Made by a program: the position numbers and the translations under genes
Source: an uncultured Pelagibacteraceae bacterium
GTDB taxonomy: Bacteria; Pseudomonadota; Alphaproteobacteria; Pelagibacterales; Pelagibacteraceae
NCBI GenBank assembly: GCA_902561015.1
Contig: CACENB010000005.1
Coordinates: forward strand, 1-57,545
Length of the DNA: 57,545 bases
Direction of reading: 5' to 3'
Part shown: positions 8,693-20,135 of the stretch, in pieces
Layout: each line of letters starts with the position of its first letter
How positions within the stretch are numbered: position 1 is the stretch's first letter
Notes under the pieces: model-generated
What the model saw: only the letters and a program-made list of their open reading frames with translations
Told to the model about the DNA's origin: nothing
Databases searched by the model: none

Positions 8693-11029
8693 ATGAGTAG
8701 AATTTTAAAAAAAATATTTATTGGTATTATTGGTATTTCGCTAATTACCTTTACATTAATCATGGTAATTTTGTGGAATTTTTCAAATAATATCCCTGAT
8801 TATAAGTTTTTAAAGAACTATAAACCACCAGTATCGAGTAAAGTGTATTCAGGAAATGGTGAATTAGTATCTGACTTCTCAAAAGAAAAAAGAATATTTG
8901 TTCCCTATAGTTCCATTCCACAAAAAGTTATTAATGCTTTTTTATCTGCCGAAGATAAAAACTTTTTTTCACATCCTGGTGTAGATGCTAAAGGAGTTCT
9001 TCGAGCAATTATTAACAATATTGGTAATATATTTACTTCAAAAAGATTAGAGGGAGCATCTACGATTACGCAGCAAGTAGCAAAGAATTTTTTATTGACT
9101 AATGAAGTAAGCATAAATAGAAAAATTAAAGAGGCAATTCTTGCATTTAGAATTGAAAGAGCACTTTCGAAGGAAAGAATACTTGAGTTATACTTGAATC
9201 AAATCTATTTGGGAAGTGGTGCATACGGGGTGGCAGCAGCTAGTTTAGAATATTTTGATAAATCAATAAAAGAACTAAATTATGTTGAGTCTGCGATGCT
9301 AGCAGCACTACCTAAGGCACCAAGTAAATATAACCCATACCGCAATTTGGACTTAGCTAAATTCAGAAGAGATTTAGTATTAAAAAATTTATTAGAAAAT
9401 AATTTTATTAACTCAAATCAATATAAAAATTTTAAATCTCAAAAAATCCAACTTAAAAAAGCGAAAAAAGTTTTCCTTGAAGATGCTCAATATTACATTG
9501 AGGATGTGAGGAAAAATGTAATTGAAACCTTAACTTATGAGAAAGTTTACAAACAAGGATTTAATATCAATACACCTATCAATTTAGAATTACAAAAAAT
9601 TGCTACTACATCACTAAGAGAGGGATTAATTGAGTATGATAAAAGAAAAGGTTGGAGAGGACCAATAAAGAATAAAAAATTTAACAAAAATTGGATTAAT
9701 GATCTTGATAAGTACGAAATAGAAAAGTCGATAAACTGGAAAATAGCGATAATAAAAAAAATAAATAAATTTTCTGCTGAAATAGAAACTAAAGATAAAT
9801 TAAAAGGCTTTATAAAATACCAAGATATAACTTGGACTAAAAAAGAATTTGATGATTTATTAAAAGTTGGAGACGTCGTTTACGTAGAGCAAATTTCAGA
9901 AAACAATTTTAGTCTTCAACAAATTCCTAAAATTAATGGAGGTATCGTTGTTATGGATCCCTACACTGGAAGAGTAATGGCTATTTCAGGGGGTTTTAGT
10001 TTTAAAAATAGTGAGTTTAATAGAGCTTCACAAGCCTTAAGGCAACCAGGATCAGCTTTTAAACCTTTTGTATATGCTTTAGCTTTAGAAAATAATTTCA
10101 CCCCTTCGTCTTTAGTTTTAGATGCACCTCTAGTTTTAGATCAAGGATCAGATTTGAAGATGTGGAAGCCTGAAAATTATGGAAAAAAATTTTATGGTCC
10201 TTCTACTTTAAGAATAGGCTTAGAAAAATCTAGAAATTTGATGACGGTTCGAATTGCACAAAAAATAGGCATAAAAAATTTGGCTAAATTTTCTAAAAAT
10301 CTTGGTATATATGATGAACCTGACGAACTTTTATCGATATCCTTAGGTTCTGCAGAAACCACACTATTGAAACTTACCTCTGCTTATTCTGCTTTCGTTA
10401 ATGGAGGCAAGTTAGTAACACCAATTTTAATTGATCGTATTCAAGATAGTGAGGGAAATACGATTTTAAATAATGAAAAAAGAAATTGTAGTAATTGTGA
10501 TATGATTTCATTCACCGGAAGCGCTTATCCTGAAATTAAAGATACTTATAAACAAATTTTCTCACCTCAAACAGCTTATCAAGTTACTTCGTTATTAGAG
10601 GGAGTAGTTAAAAGAGGAACTGGAAAAAAATTAAGAGATCTTAACTTAAATCTAGCAGGCAAAACTGGTACAACTAACGAAAATACTGACACATGGTTTA
10701 TTGGTTTTACATCAAACTTGGTTATAGGTGTTTATGTAGGAATGGATAATCCTGAACCCTTAGGTAAGTTTGAAACTGGTTCAAAAACAGCTTTACCAAT
10801 ATTTAAAAAATTTGTTGAAAGAGCTGTGAAAAAATCAGATGCGAGACCGTTTAAAGTATCAAAAGGCATTACAATGATGGTAGTTGATCAATTAACTGGA
10901 CAAAAAGCTAAATTTACATCAAAGAATACAATTTTAGAGGCTTATAAAAGCAAAAATGTAATTGATGGAAAAATATTATATTCAAATAATAATAGATTAG
11001 ATACTAATAATATATTAAAGTTTTATTAA
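8693..11029 (+). CDS. mrcA: Penicillin-binding protein 1A
   Basis: GT51 domain (SAEDKNFFSHPGVD, EGASTITQQVAKNF), transpeptidase SxxK (RQPGSAFKPFVY) and KTGTT motif. Confidence 0.93.
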   Translation: MSRILKKIFIGIIGISLITFTLIMVILWNFSNNIPDYKFLKNYKPPVSSKVYSGNGELVSDFSKEKRIFVPYSSIPQKVINAFLSAEDKNFFSHPGVDAKGVLRAIINNIGNIFTSKRLEGASTITQQVAKNFLLTNEVSINRKIKEAILAFRIERALSKERILELYLNQIYLGSGAYGVAAASLEYFDKSIKELNYVESAMLAALPKAPSKYNPYRNLDLAKFRRDLVLKNLLENNFINSNQYKNFKSQKIQLKKAKKVFLEDAQYYIEDVRKNVIETLTYEKVYKQGFNINTPINLELQKIATTSLREGLIEYDKRKGWRGPIKNKKFNKNWINDLDKYEIEKSINWKIAIIKKINKFSAEIETKDKLKGFIKYQDITWTKKEFDDLLKVGDVVYVEQISENNFSLQQIPKINGGIVVMDPYTGRVMAISGGFSFKNSEFNRASQALRQPGSAFKPFVYALALENNFTPSSLVLDAPLVLDQGSDLKMWKPENYGKKFYGPSTLRIGLEKSRNLMTVRIAQKIGIKNLAKFSKNLGIYDEPDELLSISLGSAETTLLKLTSAYSAFVNGGKLVTPILIDRIQDSEGNTILNNEKRNCSNCDMISFTGSAYPEIKDTYKQIFSPQTAYQVTSLLEGVVKRGTGKKLRDLNLNLAGKTGTTNENTDTWFIGFTSNLVIGVYVGMDNPEPLGKFETGSKTALPIFKKFVERAVKKSDARPFKVSKGITMMVVDQLTGQKAKFTSKNTILEAYKSKNVIDGKILYSNNNRLDTNNILKFY

Positions 11030-12124
11030 TGGACTCAAAATACTTAGATTTTAAAAGAGATATTGAAAAAATTAATCAAAGAGTGAAGGAGTATCTTTGA
11101 AAAGAATGATATCTATAAAAAATTAGAAAGCCACAATAAAAAGATACTTGATGTAAATTTTTGGAAAGATAAATCAAACTCTCAAAAAATTATTAAAGAA
11201 AAAAAATTGTATGAAGAATTAGTAAGTTCTTACGAAAAATCTATTAATAATTTAAAAGACTTTGATGAACTAAATAAATTGGCTATTGAAGAAAGAAACA
11301 CAAATTTTCAAAATGAATTATTAAAAAATATTATAGATTTGAGGGTATTAGTAAAAAAAAATGAGATAAGATGTTTTTTGTCAAGTGAAGTAGATTCTCT
11401 TGATTGCTATATAGAGATACATGCAGGTGCGGGTGGTACAGAAAGTCAGGATTGGGCAGAAATGTTGAGGAGAATGTATCTAAAATGGTCTGTTCAAAAA
11501 AAGTTTAAGTCAAGTTTGATCAGTGAACACAAAGGTGACGAAGCAGGTATTAAATCATCTACAATTAAAATTGAGGGGGATTATATTTTTGGATGGTTAA
11601 AAAAAGAGTCAGGTATTCATAGACTGGTAAGAATTTCACCGTTCGACTCTGGCGCCAGAAGACACACAAGTTTCGCAAGCGTTTGGGTTTACCCAGTTGT
11701 AGATGAAAACATCAATATAGAAATATTGGATAAAGATTTAAGAATTGATACATATCGTTCGAGTGGAGCAGGCGGACAACACGTTAATACGACAGATAGT
11801 GCCGTAAGAATCACTCATATACCTACAAAAATTGTTGTTCAGTGCCAAAATGAGAGATCTCAACATAAAAATAAAGAAACATGTTTAAATATGCTTAAAG
11901 CAAGACTTTATGATTATGAAATAAAAAAAAAAGAAAAAGAAAATCAAAGTCATGAATCTATAAAATCAGAAATTGGATGGGGTCATCAGATTAGATCTTA
12001 TGTTTTACAACCTTATAGACTTGTTAAGGACAATAGGTCAAATCATGAAAGTTCAGATCCAGATAAAGTATTAAATGGAGATATTGATCAGTTTCTAGAG
12101 AAATCATTGTATCAAGATATATGA
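11029..12124 (+). CDS. prfB: Peptide chain release factor 2, expressed via programmed +1 frameshift
   Basis: ATG at 11029 opens a frame (MDSKYLDFKRDIEKINQRVKEYL) ending at in-frame TGA 11098-11100 in context AAG GAG TAT CTT TGA; +1 frame is the frame of ORF 11207..12124, which carries the RF GGQ motif (SSGAGGQHVNTTDSAVRITH). Confidence 0.95.
11086..11100 (+). promoter_or_regulatory. RF2 programmed frameshift site (AAGGAGTATCTTTGA)
   Basis: SD-like AGGAG followed by TAT CTT TGA, same layout as the known bacterial prfB recoding signal. Confidence 0.93.
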
Positions 12125-14322
12125 AAATAATTTCAAAAATTACAATAATATTTACCCTAGTTACTACTATATTTTTAACTTATTTTAGTTTTGTAGGAAT
12201 TGAAACAGATAAACTTAACAATCAAATAAAAAGTAAATTAACAAGTGTAAATAAGAATCTCGACCTTGAACTAAAGCAAATAAATTTAAAGCTTAACCCA
12301 TTAGAACTAAAAATAAACGTAAAAATCTTAGGCGCGAAAATTAAAAGTAGAAAAGAAGTCTTAGAAACCGAAAGCATCAAAACTAAAATATCTTTAATTT
12401 CTTTTTTTAAAGATGAATTCGTGATTAAAAATCTTGATATTTCAACTAAGTTTATGGATATTGGTGATTTAATATCATTTACAAAAACTTTTAACAACAA
12501 CCCAAAATTAATAATTTTTGAAAAACTTCTTCATGTTAAAGGTTTTATTTTAGCAGATTTAAAAATTAATTTCGATAATAAAGGAAATATAAAAAATAAT
12601 TACTTTGCGAAAGGATACGTCAAAGATGCAAAATTAAGTTTGCTTAAAGATTATAAATTACATGATTTAAATTTTGTATTTAAAATTGAAAAAGATAACT
12701 TTGAGATTCAAGATATTGAATTTATGTTCAATGATATTAATTTTATATCAGATACAGTAAATTTAAAAAGAAATAAACTAGGATATACCTTGAAAGGAAA
12801 CCTCGATAATAAGCTTGTTGAATTAAATAATAAAAACTTTGCTTTATTGAAGGAAAGATTTATCCCAGATTTGGGTGTTGAAAAAATAATTTTTGGCTCG
12901 AAAAATGAATTTTCGTTCAATTTAGATAAAAATTTTAAAATTTCAAATGAGTATATACTTTCTAATATTGATATTAAAAAATTTCGAATAACAAATAATT
13001 TTAAATTAAAAAATATTTTCCCAAAAATTAATGATAAAATTTTTATTGAAAATAATAATTTAAAAATAGAATATAATAAAAGCAATTTTTATATTGAAGG
13101 AAACGGTGATATTTATCTACAAAATAATAAAGATTATATTGATTTTAAAGTTGAAAAAAAAAATCAATTAATAAATTTCGAGGGTTTAATAAAATTAGAC
13201 AAAGATCCTTTCATCATAGATTTCTTAAACTTTAAAAAAGATCAAAATTATGAAACAAAAATTAAATTTAATGGATATAGGGATGTTACAAAAAAAATTT
13301 TTCTAAAATCGATTAGGCTCGATGAAAATAAAAACACTATTGAGGCAAAAAATATCCAACTTTCCTCTAAATTTAAGATAAAAAGTATTAACAATATTAA
13401 TGCTGATTATGTAGACATCCAAGATCAAAGAAATATTTTTAACATAAAAAAAACTAATAATAAATATGTATTACAGGGCAGTAGTTTTAATGGGGATAAC
13501 TTAGTTGAAAATATTTTGGTTGGTGATGAGAATAAAGATTATTTTAATGAAGATTTTGAACTAATTCTCAAAATAAAAAAAGTTCGTTTAGATAACGAGT
13601 TTAATTTAAAAAATTTATCCGGTAATTTAAAATTTAAAAAACAAAAATTGTTTGAAGCAAATCTAAAAGGAGATTTTACAAACCAAAAAGAGATGAAATT
13701 TACAGTTATTACAAAAGATAACAAAACTATCACTACTTTATTTTTAGATTTTGCTAAACCAATAGTTAAAAAATATAAATTTATTAAAGGGTTTGATGAT
13801 GGGATTTTAGATTTTTATAGTATTAGAGATGGTGATGTTTCTAATTCTACTCTAAAAATCTATGATTTTAAGTTAAAAGAACTTCCAACTTTAACTAAAT
13901 TGCTAACTCTTGCTTCTCTACAAGGTATTGCTGACATTTTGTCTGGTGAGGGAATAAGATTTGATGAATTTGAGATGAAGTTTGAAAATAAAAAAAAGTT
14001 AATGACTATAAATGAAATCTATGCAATTGGTCCTGCGATATCTGTATTGATGAATGGATACGTCGAAAAAGATAAGTTGATAAGCCTGAGAGGGACATTG
14101 GTTCCAGCAACTACAATTAATAAAGCAATAGGTACTATCCCTGTTTTGGGGAAAATATTAGTTGGCTCCAAGACTGGGGAGGGAGTTTTTGGTGTAAGTT
14201 TTAAGGTTAAAGGTCCACCTACAAATTTAGAGACATCTGTTAACCCAATTAAGACTTTAACTCCAAGATTTATAACAAGAACTCTAGAAAAAATTAAAAA
14301 AACTAACTCAATTGGATTCTAA
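12121..14322 (+). CDS. AsmA-like/DUF3971-type large exported protein
   Basis: N-terminal signal anchor, long beta-rich low-complexity body, C-terminal AsmA-like block (LTLASLQGIADILSGEGIRFDEFEMKF...GTLVPATTINKAIGTIPVLGKILVG...FGVSFKVKGP). Confidence 0.7.
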   Translation: MKIISKITIIFTLVTTIFLTYFSFVGIETDKLNNQIKSKLTSVNKNLDLELKQINLKLNPLELKINVKILGAKIKSRKEVLETESIKTKISLISFFKDEFVIKNLDISTKFMDIGDLISFTKTFNNNPKLIIFEKLLHVKGFILADLKINFDNKGNIKNNYFAKGYVKDAKLSLLKDYKLHDLNFVFKIEKDNFEIQDIEFMFNDINFISDTVNLKRNKLGYTLKGNLDNKLVELNNKNFALLKERFIPDLGVEKIIFGSKNEFSFNLDKNFKISNEYILSNIDIKKFRITNNFKLKNIFPKINDKIFIENNNLKIEYNKSNFYIEGNGDIYLQNNKDYIDFKVEKKNQLINFEGLIKLDKDPFIIDFLNFKKDQNYETKIKFNGYRDVTKKIFLKSIRLDENKNTIEAKNIQLSSKFKIKSINNINADYVDIQDQRNIFNIKKTNNKYVLQGSSFNGDNLVENILVGDENKDYFNEDFELILKIKKVRLDNEFNLKNLSGNLKFKKQKLFEANLKGDFTNQKEMKFTVITKDNKTITTLFLDFAKPIVKKYKFIKGFDDGILDFYSIRDGDVSNSTLKIYDFKLKELPTLTKLLTLASLQGIADILSGEGIRFDEFEMKFENKKKLMTINEIYAIGPAISVLMNGYVEKDKLISLRGTLVPATTINKAIGTIPVLGKILVGSKTGEGVFGVSFKVKGPPTNLETSVNPIKTLTPRFITRTLEKIKKTNSIGF

Positions 14323-15532
14323 TATGTCTTTTTTTTCCAATCGATAATTTTAAATAGTTATCTTTAAAAATTTTATCTGAAATTATAAACTTTTCATCTT
14401 CAATAATTTGATTGTTTATTTTGACCGCTTTCCCTTTAATTAATCTCCTTACTTCACTTTTTGATTGCTCAAATTTTGCTAAAACCACTAAATCAATTAT
14501 ATTTATATTTTCATTCAATATTCTTTTACTTAATTCAATTGATGGAAGACTTGAACCTGAAGAATTATCTGAAAATGCTTCTATTGCGATTTTTTCTGAT
14601 TTTAATGACTCTTTTTCACCATGAAGCATTTCAGTTGTTTTATTTGCAAGTAAAATTTTTAACTGATTTATATTTTGGTCACTAAAGTTTTCAATTTCTT
14701 GAATTTCAATATCCGTGAAAAATTTTAAGAATTTTTTTACATCTCTATCATCTGTATTTCGCCAAAATTGCCAATAGTCGTATGGTGAGATAAATTTTTT
14801 ATCAAGCCAAACCGCGCCATCAGCAGTCTTACCCATCTTAGCTCCACTTGCTAAAGTAATCAATGGTGTGGTTAAACCAAAAGCTTCTTTATCAGAATAT
14901 TTTTTGATTAAATCAACACCATTGATTATATTTCCCCACTGGTCTGACCCACCTATTTGCAATATGCAATTTTCTTTATTGTTTAATTCTAAAAAATCGT
15001 ATGCCTGGAGTATCATATAATTGAACTCCATGTAACTCAATGACTGTTCTCTTTCCAAACGTGTTTTAACACTATCAAATGATAGCATTTTATTTATAGT
15101 AAAGTGTTTACCAATTTTTCTTAAAAAATTAATATAGTTTAGGTTCTTTAACCATTTATAATTATCCACAAATATTGGTTTAGTTTTCTTATTTTTTTTA
15201 TCTAAAAATTTTTCTAGTATTTTTTTAATATTTTTTGAATTTTTTAAAATCTCTTTTTCAGATAGCAATTTACGTGTTTTATCTTTTCCAGATGGGTCCC
15301 CAATTCTTGTGGTACCCCCTCCTAATAACACTATTGGTCTATGACCATGCTTTTGGAGAAGCCTTAAACACATTATTTGAAGTAAACTACCCACATGAAG
15401 ACTTTCAGCAGTGCAATCAAAACCTATATATGCTGAAATTTTTTTTTTGTCTAATAACTCTGATAGCTCTTTCTCACTAGTACATTGATAAAAAAAACCT
15501 CTTTCTTTAAATTCTTTTAAAAATTTATTCAT
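14303..15532 (-). CDS. tyrS: Tyrosyl-tRNA synthetase
   Basis: AYIGFDCTAESLHVGSLLQIM, GGSDQWGNIINGVDLI, KMGKTADGAVWLD, C-terminal S4 domain. Confidence 0.96.
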   Translation of the reverse strand: MNKFLKEFKERGFFYQCTSEKELSELLDKKKISAYIGFDCTAESLHVGSLLQIMCLRLLQKHGHRPIVLLGGGTTRIGDPSGKDKTRKLLSEKEILKNSKNIKKILEKFLDKKNKKTKPIFVDNYKWLKNLNYINFLRKIGKHFTINKMLSFDSVKTRLEREQSLSYMEFNYMILQAYDFLELNNKENCILQIGGSDQWGNIINGVDLIKKYSDKEAFGLTTPLITLASGAKMGKTADGAVWLDKKFISPYDYWQFWRNTDDRDVKKFLKFFTDIEIQEIENFSDQNINQLKILLANKTTEMLHGEKESLKSEKIAIEAFSDNSSGSSLPSIELSKRILNENINIIDLVVLAKFEQSKSEVRRLIKGKAVKINNQIIEDEKFIISDKIFKDNYLKLSIGKKRHIRIQLS

Positions 15533-15579
15533 AAGTTTATAGTCTTACAATATACAAATTTTTTTAAAAAAAAATAATA

Positions 15580-16743
15580 ATGGGTAAGTTATATACAGTA
15601 TTAGGATTAATGAGCGGAACTTCAATGGATGGAGTAGATGCATCTATTATAAAATCTGATGGTGAGCGTGTATATTCAGCTTTATTTGACAGGTATTTTG
15701 AGTATGGGCATAAAATAAGACAAAAAATACTTGATATTAGAGCAAAAATTTTAGTTCCAGATCACCTTATTAAACATGAAGGCGAAATTAAAGATATCGA
15801 AAGAGAAATTACACTCTTCCATTCAAATGTAGTTAAGGAAATTTTAAATAACAATAAAATAGATGTAGATCTATTAGGCTTTCACGGACAAACGATATTT
15901 CACGATAGTAAAAAAAAAATTACTAAACAATTAGGTGATGGAAAACTCTTATCACAATTAACAAAAAAAAAGGTAGTTTATAATTTTAGACAAAACGATT
16001 TAAAAAATGGGGGTCAGGGTGCTCCATTAACACCTATTTTTCATAACTTAATTGCAAATAAATATTTAAAAGAAAAATTGGATAAATCTTATTCTATTAA
16101 TTTTGTTAATATTGGAGGAATTTCAAATATTACACAAACAGTTAAATGGGATGAATTAGATAAAAAAAAAAATTATATAAAAGCATGTGACATAGCTCCA
16201 GGAAATTGTTTGATAGATGAGTGGGTTAGAAAAAAATCAAAAAAAAAATATGATATAGATGGAACACTAGCAAGTATTGGTAAAACAGATGAATTAATTC
16301 TAAATCAAGCTTTAGAAAATTTTAATATTAGTCCACCTTATAAAGATTCATTAGATATAAAAGATTTTGATATATCTTTTGCAAAAGGTCTTTCTTTAGA
16401 AGATGGAACATCTACTTTAGCAGATTTTACATCATCACAAATTTCAAAAGCTCTCAAATATTTTAAAGACCCAAAAAAAAATACGATATTTTTGGTTTGT
16501 GGTGGAGGTAGAAAAAATAAATATTTAATGAAATCAATCTTCAGATCATTTGATATTATCAAAGACTCAAAAAAAATAAGCTTTTATCCTGTTGAGGAGT
16601 ATGGAATTGACGGTGACTTTGTAGAGTCACAAGCTTTTGGTTATCTTGCAATTAGATCTATTTTAAAATTACCTATTTCTTTTCCTAATACAACTGGATG
16701 TAAAAAACCAATTTCTGGAGGCGAGATAATTCAGAATTTTTAA
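15580..16743 (+). CDS. anmK: Anhydro-N-acetylmuramic acid kinase
   Basis: GLMSGTSMDGVDASI; GFHGQTIFH; VNIGGISNIT; DIAPGNCLIDEW. Confidence 0.93.
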   Translation: MGKLYTVLGLMSGTSMDGVDASIIKSDGERVYSALFDRYFEYGHKIRQKILDIRAKILVPDHLIKHEGEIKDIEREITLFHSNVVKEILNNNKIDVDLLGFHGQTIFHDSKKKITKQLGDGKLLSQLTKKKVVYNFRQNDLKNGGQGAPLTPIFHNLIANKYLKEKLDKSYSINFVNIGGISNITQTVKWDELDKKKNYIKACDIAPGNCLIDEWVRKKSKKKYDIDGTLASIGKTDELILNQALENFNISPPYKDSLDIKDFDISFAKGLSLEDGTSTLADFTSSQISKALKYFKDPKKNTIFLVCGGGRKNKYLMKSIFRSFDIIKDSKKISFYPVEEYGIDGDFVESQAFGYLAIRSILKLPISFPNTTGCKKPISGGEIIQNF

Positions 16744-17396
16744 TATAAAGCAGTTTCTTTTTTTATATATTTGTCTAAAACTTTAACTAAATTGACCTCA
16801 TTTTTTGAAAAAAAATGATTTGCATCTTGAACAGCTTGAAATTCAACTTTTATACCTTTTTGGTCACTCAGTCTTTTATTTAATTCATTAATATAATCAA
16901 CTGGCACTAGTTCATCTTTTTTTCCATAAACCATTAATCCAGAAGTCGGACAGGGTGATAAAAAAGAAAAATCGTAAACGTTTGGTTGAGGTGATATTGC
17001 GATGAATCTATTTATTTCTGGTCTTCTCATTAAAAGTTGCATTGCAATTAATGATCCAAAAGAAAAACCAGAGACCCAACACTGTGAATTATCGAAATTT
17101 TCCCTCTCTAGCCAATCTAATGCAGCAGCTGCATCAGCAAGTTCACCTTGTCCATTATCAAATTCCCCATCACTTTTTCCAACACCTCTAAAATTTACCC
17201 GACAAACAGAAAAGTTGTTATCCATAAAAGAGTGAAATGTTTCTACAACAACTTTATTATTCATTGTTCCTCCATACTGAGGATGTGGTTGTAATATTAA
17301 TGCTATTGGTGAAGTGCTTTTTTTACTTTTAAAATATTTAGCTTCGAGTCTTCCAGCAGGACCAGGAATAAAAATTTCTAAAATTTTATTATCCAT
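16740..17396 (-). CDS. Alpha/beta hydrolase
   Basis: LQPHPQYGGTMNNKVV, FRGVGKSDGEFDNGQGE, SGFSFGS, catalytic His region DANHFF. Confidence 0.88.
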   Translation of the reverse strand: MDNKILEIFIPGPAGRLEAKYFKSKKSTSPIALILQPHPQYGGTMNNKVVVETFHSFMDNNFSVCRVNFRGVGKSDGEFDNGQGELADAAAALDWLERENFDNSQCWVSGFSFGSLIAMQLLMRRPEINRFIAISPQPNVYDFSFLSPCPTSGLMVYGKKDELVPVDYINELNKRLSDQKGIKVEFQAVQDANHFFSKNEVNLVKVLDKYIKKETALY

Positions 17397-17478
17397 ATTT
17401 GTTATTGATAACTATTCTCAAAAAAAAATTAGACATATCACATGTGCGTGACAAATTGTTATTTTTTTTTGTTGTCAG

Positions 17479-17504
17479 ATACTTGACTAATTTAGTCAGG
17501 TTTA
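17479..17504 (+). promoter_or_regulatory. Type-1-like IscR operator upstream of the iscR-suf operon
   Basis: ATACTTGACTAATTTAGTCAGGTTTA closely follows the published IscR type 1 consensus ATASYYGACTRWWWYAGTCRRSTAT, 27 bp upstream of the regulator's probable ATG. Confidence 0.75.
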
Positions 17505-17530
17505 TATATATCCTTGAAAAACAAGGACTT

Positions 17531-17956
17531 ATGAAACTAACATCTAAAGGCAGATATGCGGTAATGGCTTTGGTGGACCTTGCAAAATTTAATGATATTA
17601 ATCCAGTTTCTCTTAGAGACATATCGTTAAGGCAAGGCATTTCCCTAGATTATTTAGAACAAATTTTTTCTAAATTAAGAAAAAAAGCAATTGTTCAGAG
17701 TGTTAGAGGAAATCAGGGTGGCTATGTTTTGAATAAAAAAGCTAATGAAATAAAACTTACTAACATTTTTGATGCTGTTGATGAAAAAGTAAAAACTGTG
17801 CGATGTAAAAAAGAGTCAAAAAAAGGTTGTAATGGAAAACCTACAAAATGTTTGACTCATAATTTATGGGATGAACTTGAAAACCATATTAATGATTTTT
17901 TTGAGAAAAAAAGTTTAGAAGATTTAATAAAAGATAATATTGAGAGAAGAATTTAA
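17531..17956 (+). CDS. iscR: Rrf2-family transcriptional regulator, IscR-like (start chosen at 17531)
   Basis: [20 protein letters not shown]...[38 protein letters not shown], with three Cys ([24 protein letters not shown]); precedes sufB. Confidence 0.9.
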   Translation: MKLTSKGRYAVMALVDLAKFNDINPVSLRDISLRQGISLDYLEQIFSKLRKKAIVQSVRGNQGGYVLNKKANEIKLTNIFDAVDEKVKTVRCKKESKKGCNGKPTKCLTHNLWDELENHINDFFEKKSLEDLIKDNIERRI

Positions 17957-17958
17957 AG

Positions 17959-19401
17959 ATGGATACTAGAGAAAAAGATATAGAAAAGTTAAAAGATTAT
18001 AAATATGGTTTTACCACTGATATAGAAAATATCAAAGCTCCAAAAGGTTTGAATGAAGATGTAATAAAGTTTATTTCTAATATTAAAAAAGAACCGCAGT
18101 GGATGTTAGACTTTAGATTAAAAGCTTTTGAGCGATTAAAACTTTTAAAAGAACCGAATTGGCAAAAACCAAAATATCCTAAAATTGATTATCAAAATTT
18201 ATATTACTACTCAGCACCAAAAAGCATGAAGGACAAACCAAAAAGTTTAGATGAGCTTGAGCCTAAACTTTTAGAAACTTATAAAAAACTTGGAATTCCA
18301 TTACAAGAACAAGCTAGACTAAATGGAATTGCTGTCGATGCTGTATTTGACTCCGTTTCAGTTGCAACTACTTTTAAGGGTGAATTGACTAAACATGGAA
18401 TAATTTTTTGCTCAATGTCAGAGGCAATTCAAAAACATCCTAACCTAGTAAAAAAATATTTAGGTACTGTAATACCAGTTACCGATCATTTCTTTGCTAC
18501 ACTAAATTCTGCTGTTTTCACAGATGGATCATTTGTCTATATTCCTGAAGGTGTTAAGTGTCCAATGGAATTGTCGACTTATTTTAGAATCAATGCATCA
18601 GAGACAGGACAGTTCGAAAGAACACTAATCATTGCTGATAAAGGCAGTTACGTAAGTTACCTCGAGGGATGTACTGCTCCAATGAGAGATGAAAACCAAT
18701 TACATGCAGCTAATGTAGAATTAATTGCCTTAGATGATGCGGAAATAAAATATTCAACAGTACAAAATTGGTATCCAGGCGATGAAAAAGGCAAAGGAGG
18801 AATTTATAATTTTGTAACTAAAAGAGGATTATGTAAGGGAAAAAATTCAAAGATTTCTTGGACACAAGTTGAAACTGGTTCAGCTATAACTTGGAAATAT
18901 CCAAGCTGTATATTAAAAGGTGATAATTCAATTGGTGAATTTTATTCTATAGCAATTACAAATAATCATCAGAAAGCTGACACCGGAACAAAGATGATTC
19001 ATCTAGGAAAAAATACCAAAAGTAAAATTATTTCCAAAGGTATAAGCGCTGGATTTTCTGACATGACTTACAGAGGTTTAGTGGATATCAATTCAAAAGC
19101 TAAAAATTCTAGTAACTACACACAATGTGACTCTTTATTAATGGGCAATAAGTGTGGTGCGCACACAGTACCCTATATAAAAAATAAAAATTTTGATTCA
19201 AATATTGCACATGAAGCCACAACATCAAAAATTAGCGAAGAACAATTACATTATTGTCAACAAAGAGGACTTAATCCTGAGGAAGCTGTGGGATTAATTG
19301 TTAATGGTTTTTGTAAGGAAGTACTACAACAATTACCAATGGAGTTTGCGGTGGAAGCTCAGAAGCTTGTAGGTATTAGCTTAGAAGGGAGTGTTGGTTA
19401 A
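17959..19401 (+). CDS. sufB: Fe-S cluster assembly protein SufB
   Basis: Characteristic SufB sequence ([60 protein letters not shown]). Confidence 0.97.
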   Translation: MDTREKDIEKLKDYKYGFTTDIENIKAPKGLNEDVIKFISNIKKEPQWMLDFRLKAFERLKLLKEPNWQKPKYPKIDYQNLYYYSAPKSMKDKPKSLDELEPKLLETYKKLGIPLQEQARLNGIAVDAVFDSVSVATTFKGELTKHGIIFCSMSEAIQKHPNLVKKYLGTVIPVTDHFFATLNSAVFTDGSFVYIPEGVKCPMELSTYFRINASETGQFERTLIIADKGSYVSYLEGCTAPMRDENQLHAANVELIALDDAEIKYSTVQNWYPGDEKGKGGIYNFVTKRGLCKGKNSKISWTQVETGSAITWKYPSCILKGDNSIGEFYSIAITNNHQKADTGTKMIHLGKNTKSKIISKGISAGFSDMTYRGLVDINSKAKNSSNYTQCDSLLMGNKCGAHTVPYIKNKNFDSNIAHEATTSKISEEQLHYCQQRGLNPEEAVGLIVNGFCKEVLQQLPMEFAVEAQKLVGISLEGSVG

Positions 19402-20135
19402 TGCTTAAAATAAACAATTTAAATGCCAACGTCGAAAATAAATCTATATTAAAGGGATTTTCTTTAGATATAAATCCTGGCGAAGTTCATGCAATAATGG
19501 GCCCAAACGGATCAGGAAAAAGCACATTATCTAATATTTTATCAGGAAAAAAAGGGTACGAGTTATCAGGTGAAATTTTATTTGAAAATAAAAATTTATT
19601 TGATCTTGAGACCGAGGAAAGAGCGCATAAAGGAATATTTTTAGCTTTTCAATATCCTTTAGAAATTCCAGGAGTAAATACAAATATATTTTTAAAAACA
19701 TCATTAAACTCAATTAGAAAAGCACGTGGAGAAAAAGAATTAGATGCGATTGAATTCTTAAAGCTTGTTAAACAAAAAGCTAAAGAATTAAAATTTGACG
19801 AGGAAAAACTGAATAGACAATTAAATGTTGGTTTTTCTGGGGGAGAAAAAAAGAAGAATGAAATTTTACAAATGTCTATGTTGGCTCCAAAATTATCCAT
19901 TTTAGATGAGACGGACTCAGGTTTAGACATAGATGCTTTAAAAATAGTAGCTGATGGAGTTAATACGTTAAGAAACAAAAATAATTCTTTTTTAATAATT
20001 ACTCACTATCAAAGATTGCTAGATTACATAAAACCTGACTTTGTTCATGTTTTAATGAATGGAAAAATAATTAGATCTGGTGGTCCAGAATTAGCAATAG
20101 AGCTAGAAAAAAAAGGTTATGAAAGTTTTAATTAA
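19401..20135 (+). CDS. sufC: Fe-S cluster assembly ATPase SufC
   Basis: MGPNGSGKSTLSNILSG Walker A, FSGGEKKKNEILQM signature, LDETDSGLDIDALK. Confidence 0.96.
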   Translation: MLKINNLNANVENKSILKGFSLDINPGEVHAIMGPNGSGKSTLSNILSGKKGYELSGEILFENKNLFDLETEERAHKGIFLAFQYPLEIPGVNTNIFLKTSLNSIRKARGEKELDAIEFLKLVKQKAKELKFDEEKLNRQLNVGFSGGEKKKNEILQMSMLAPKLSILDETDSGLDIDALKIVADGVNTLRNKNNSFLIITHYQRLLDYIKPDFVHVLMNGKIIRSGGPELAIELEKKGYESFN

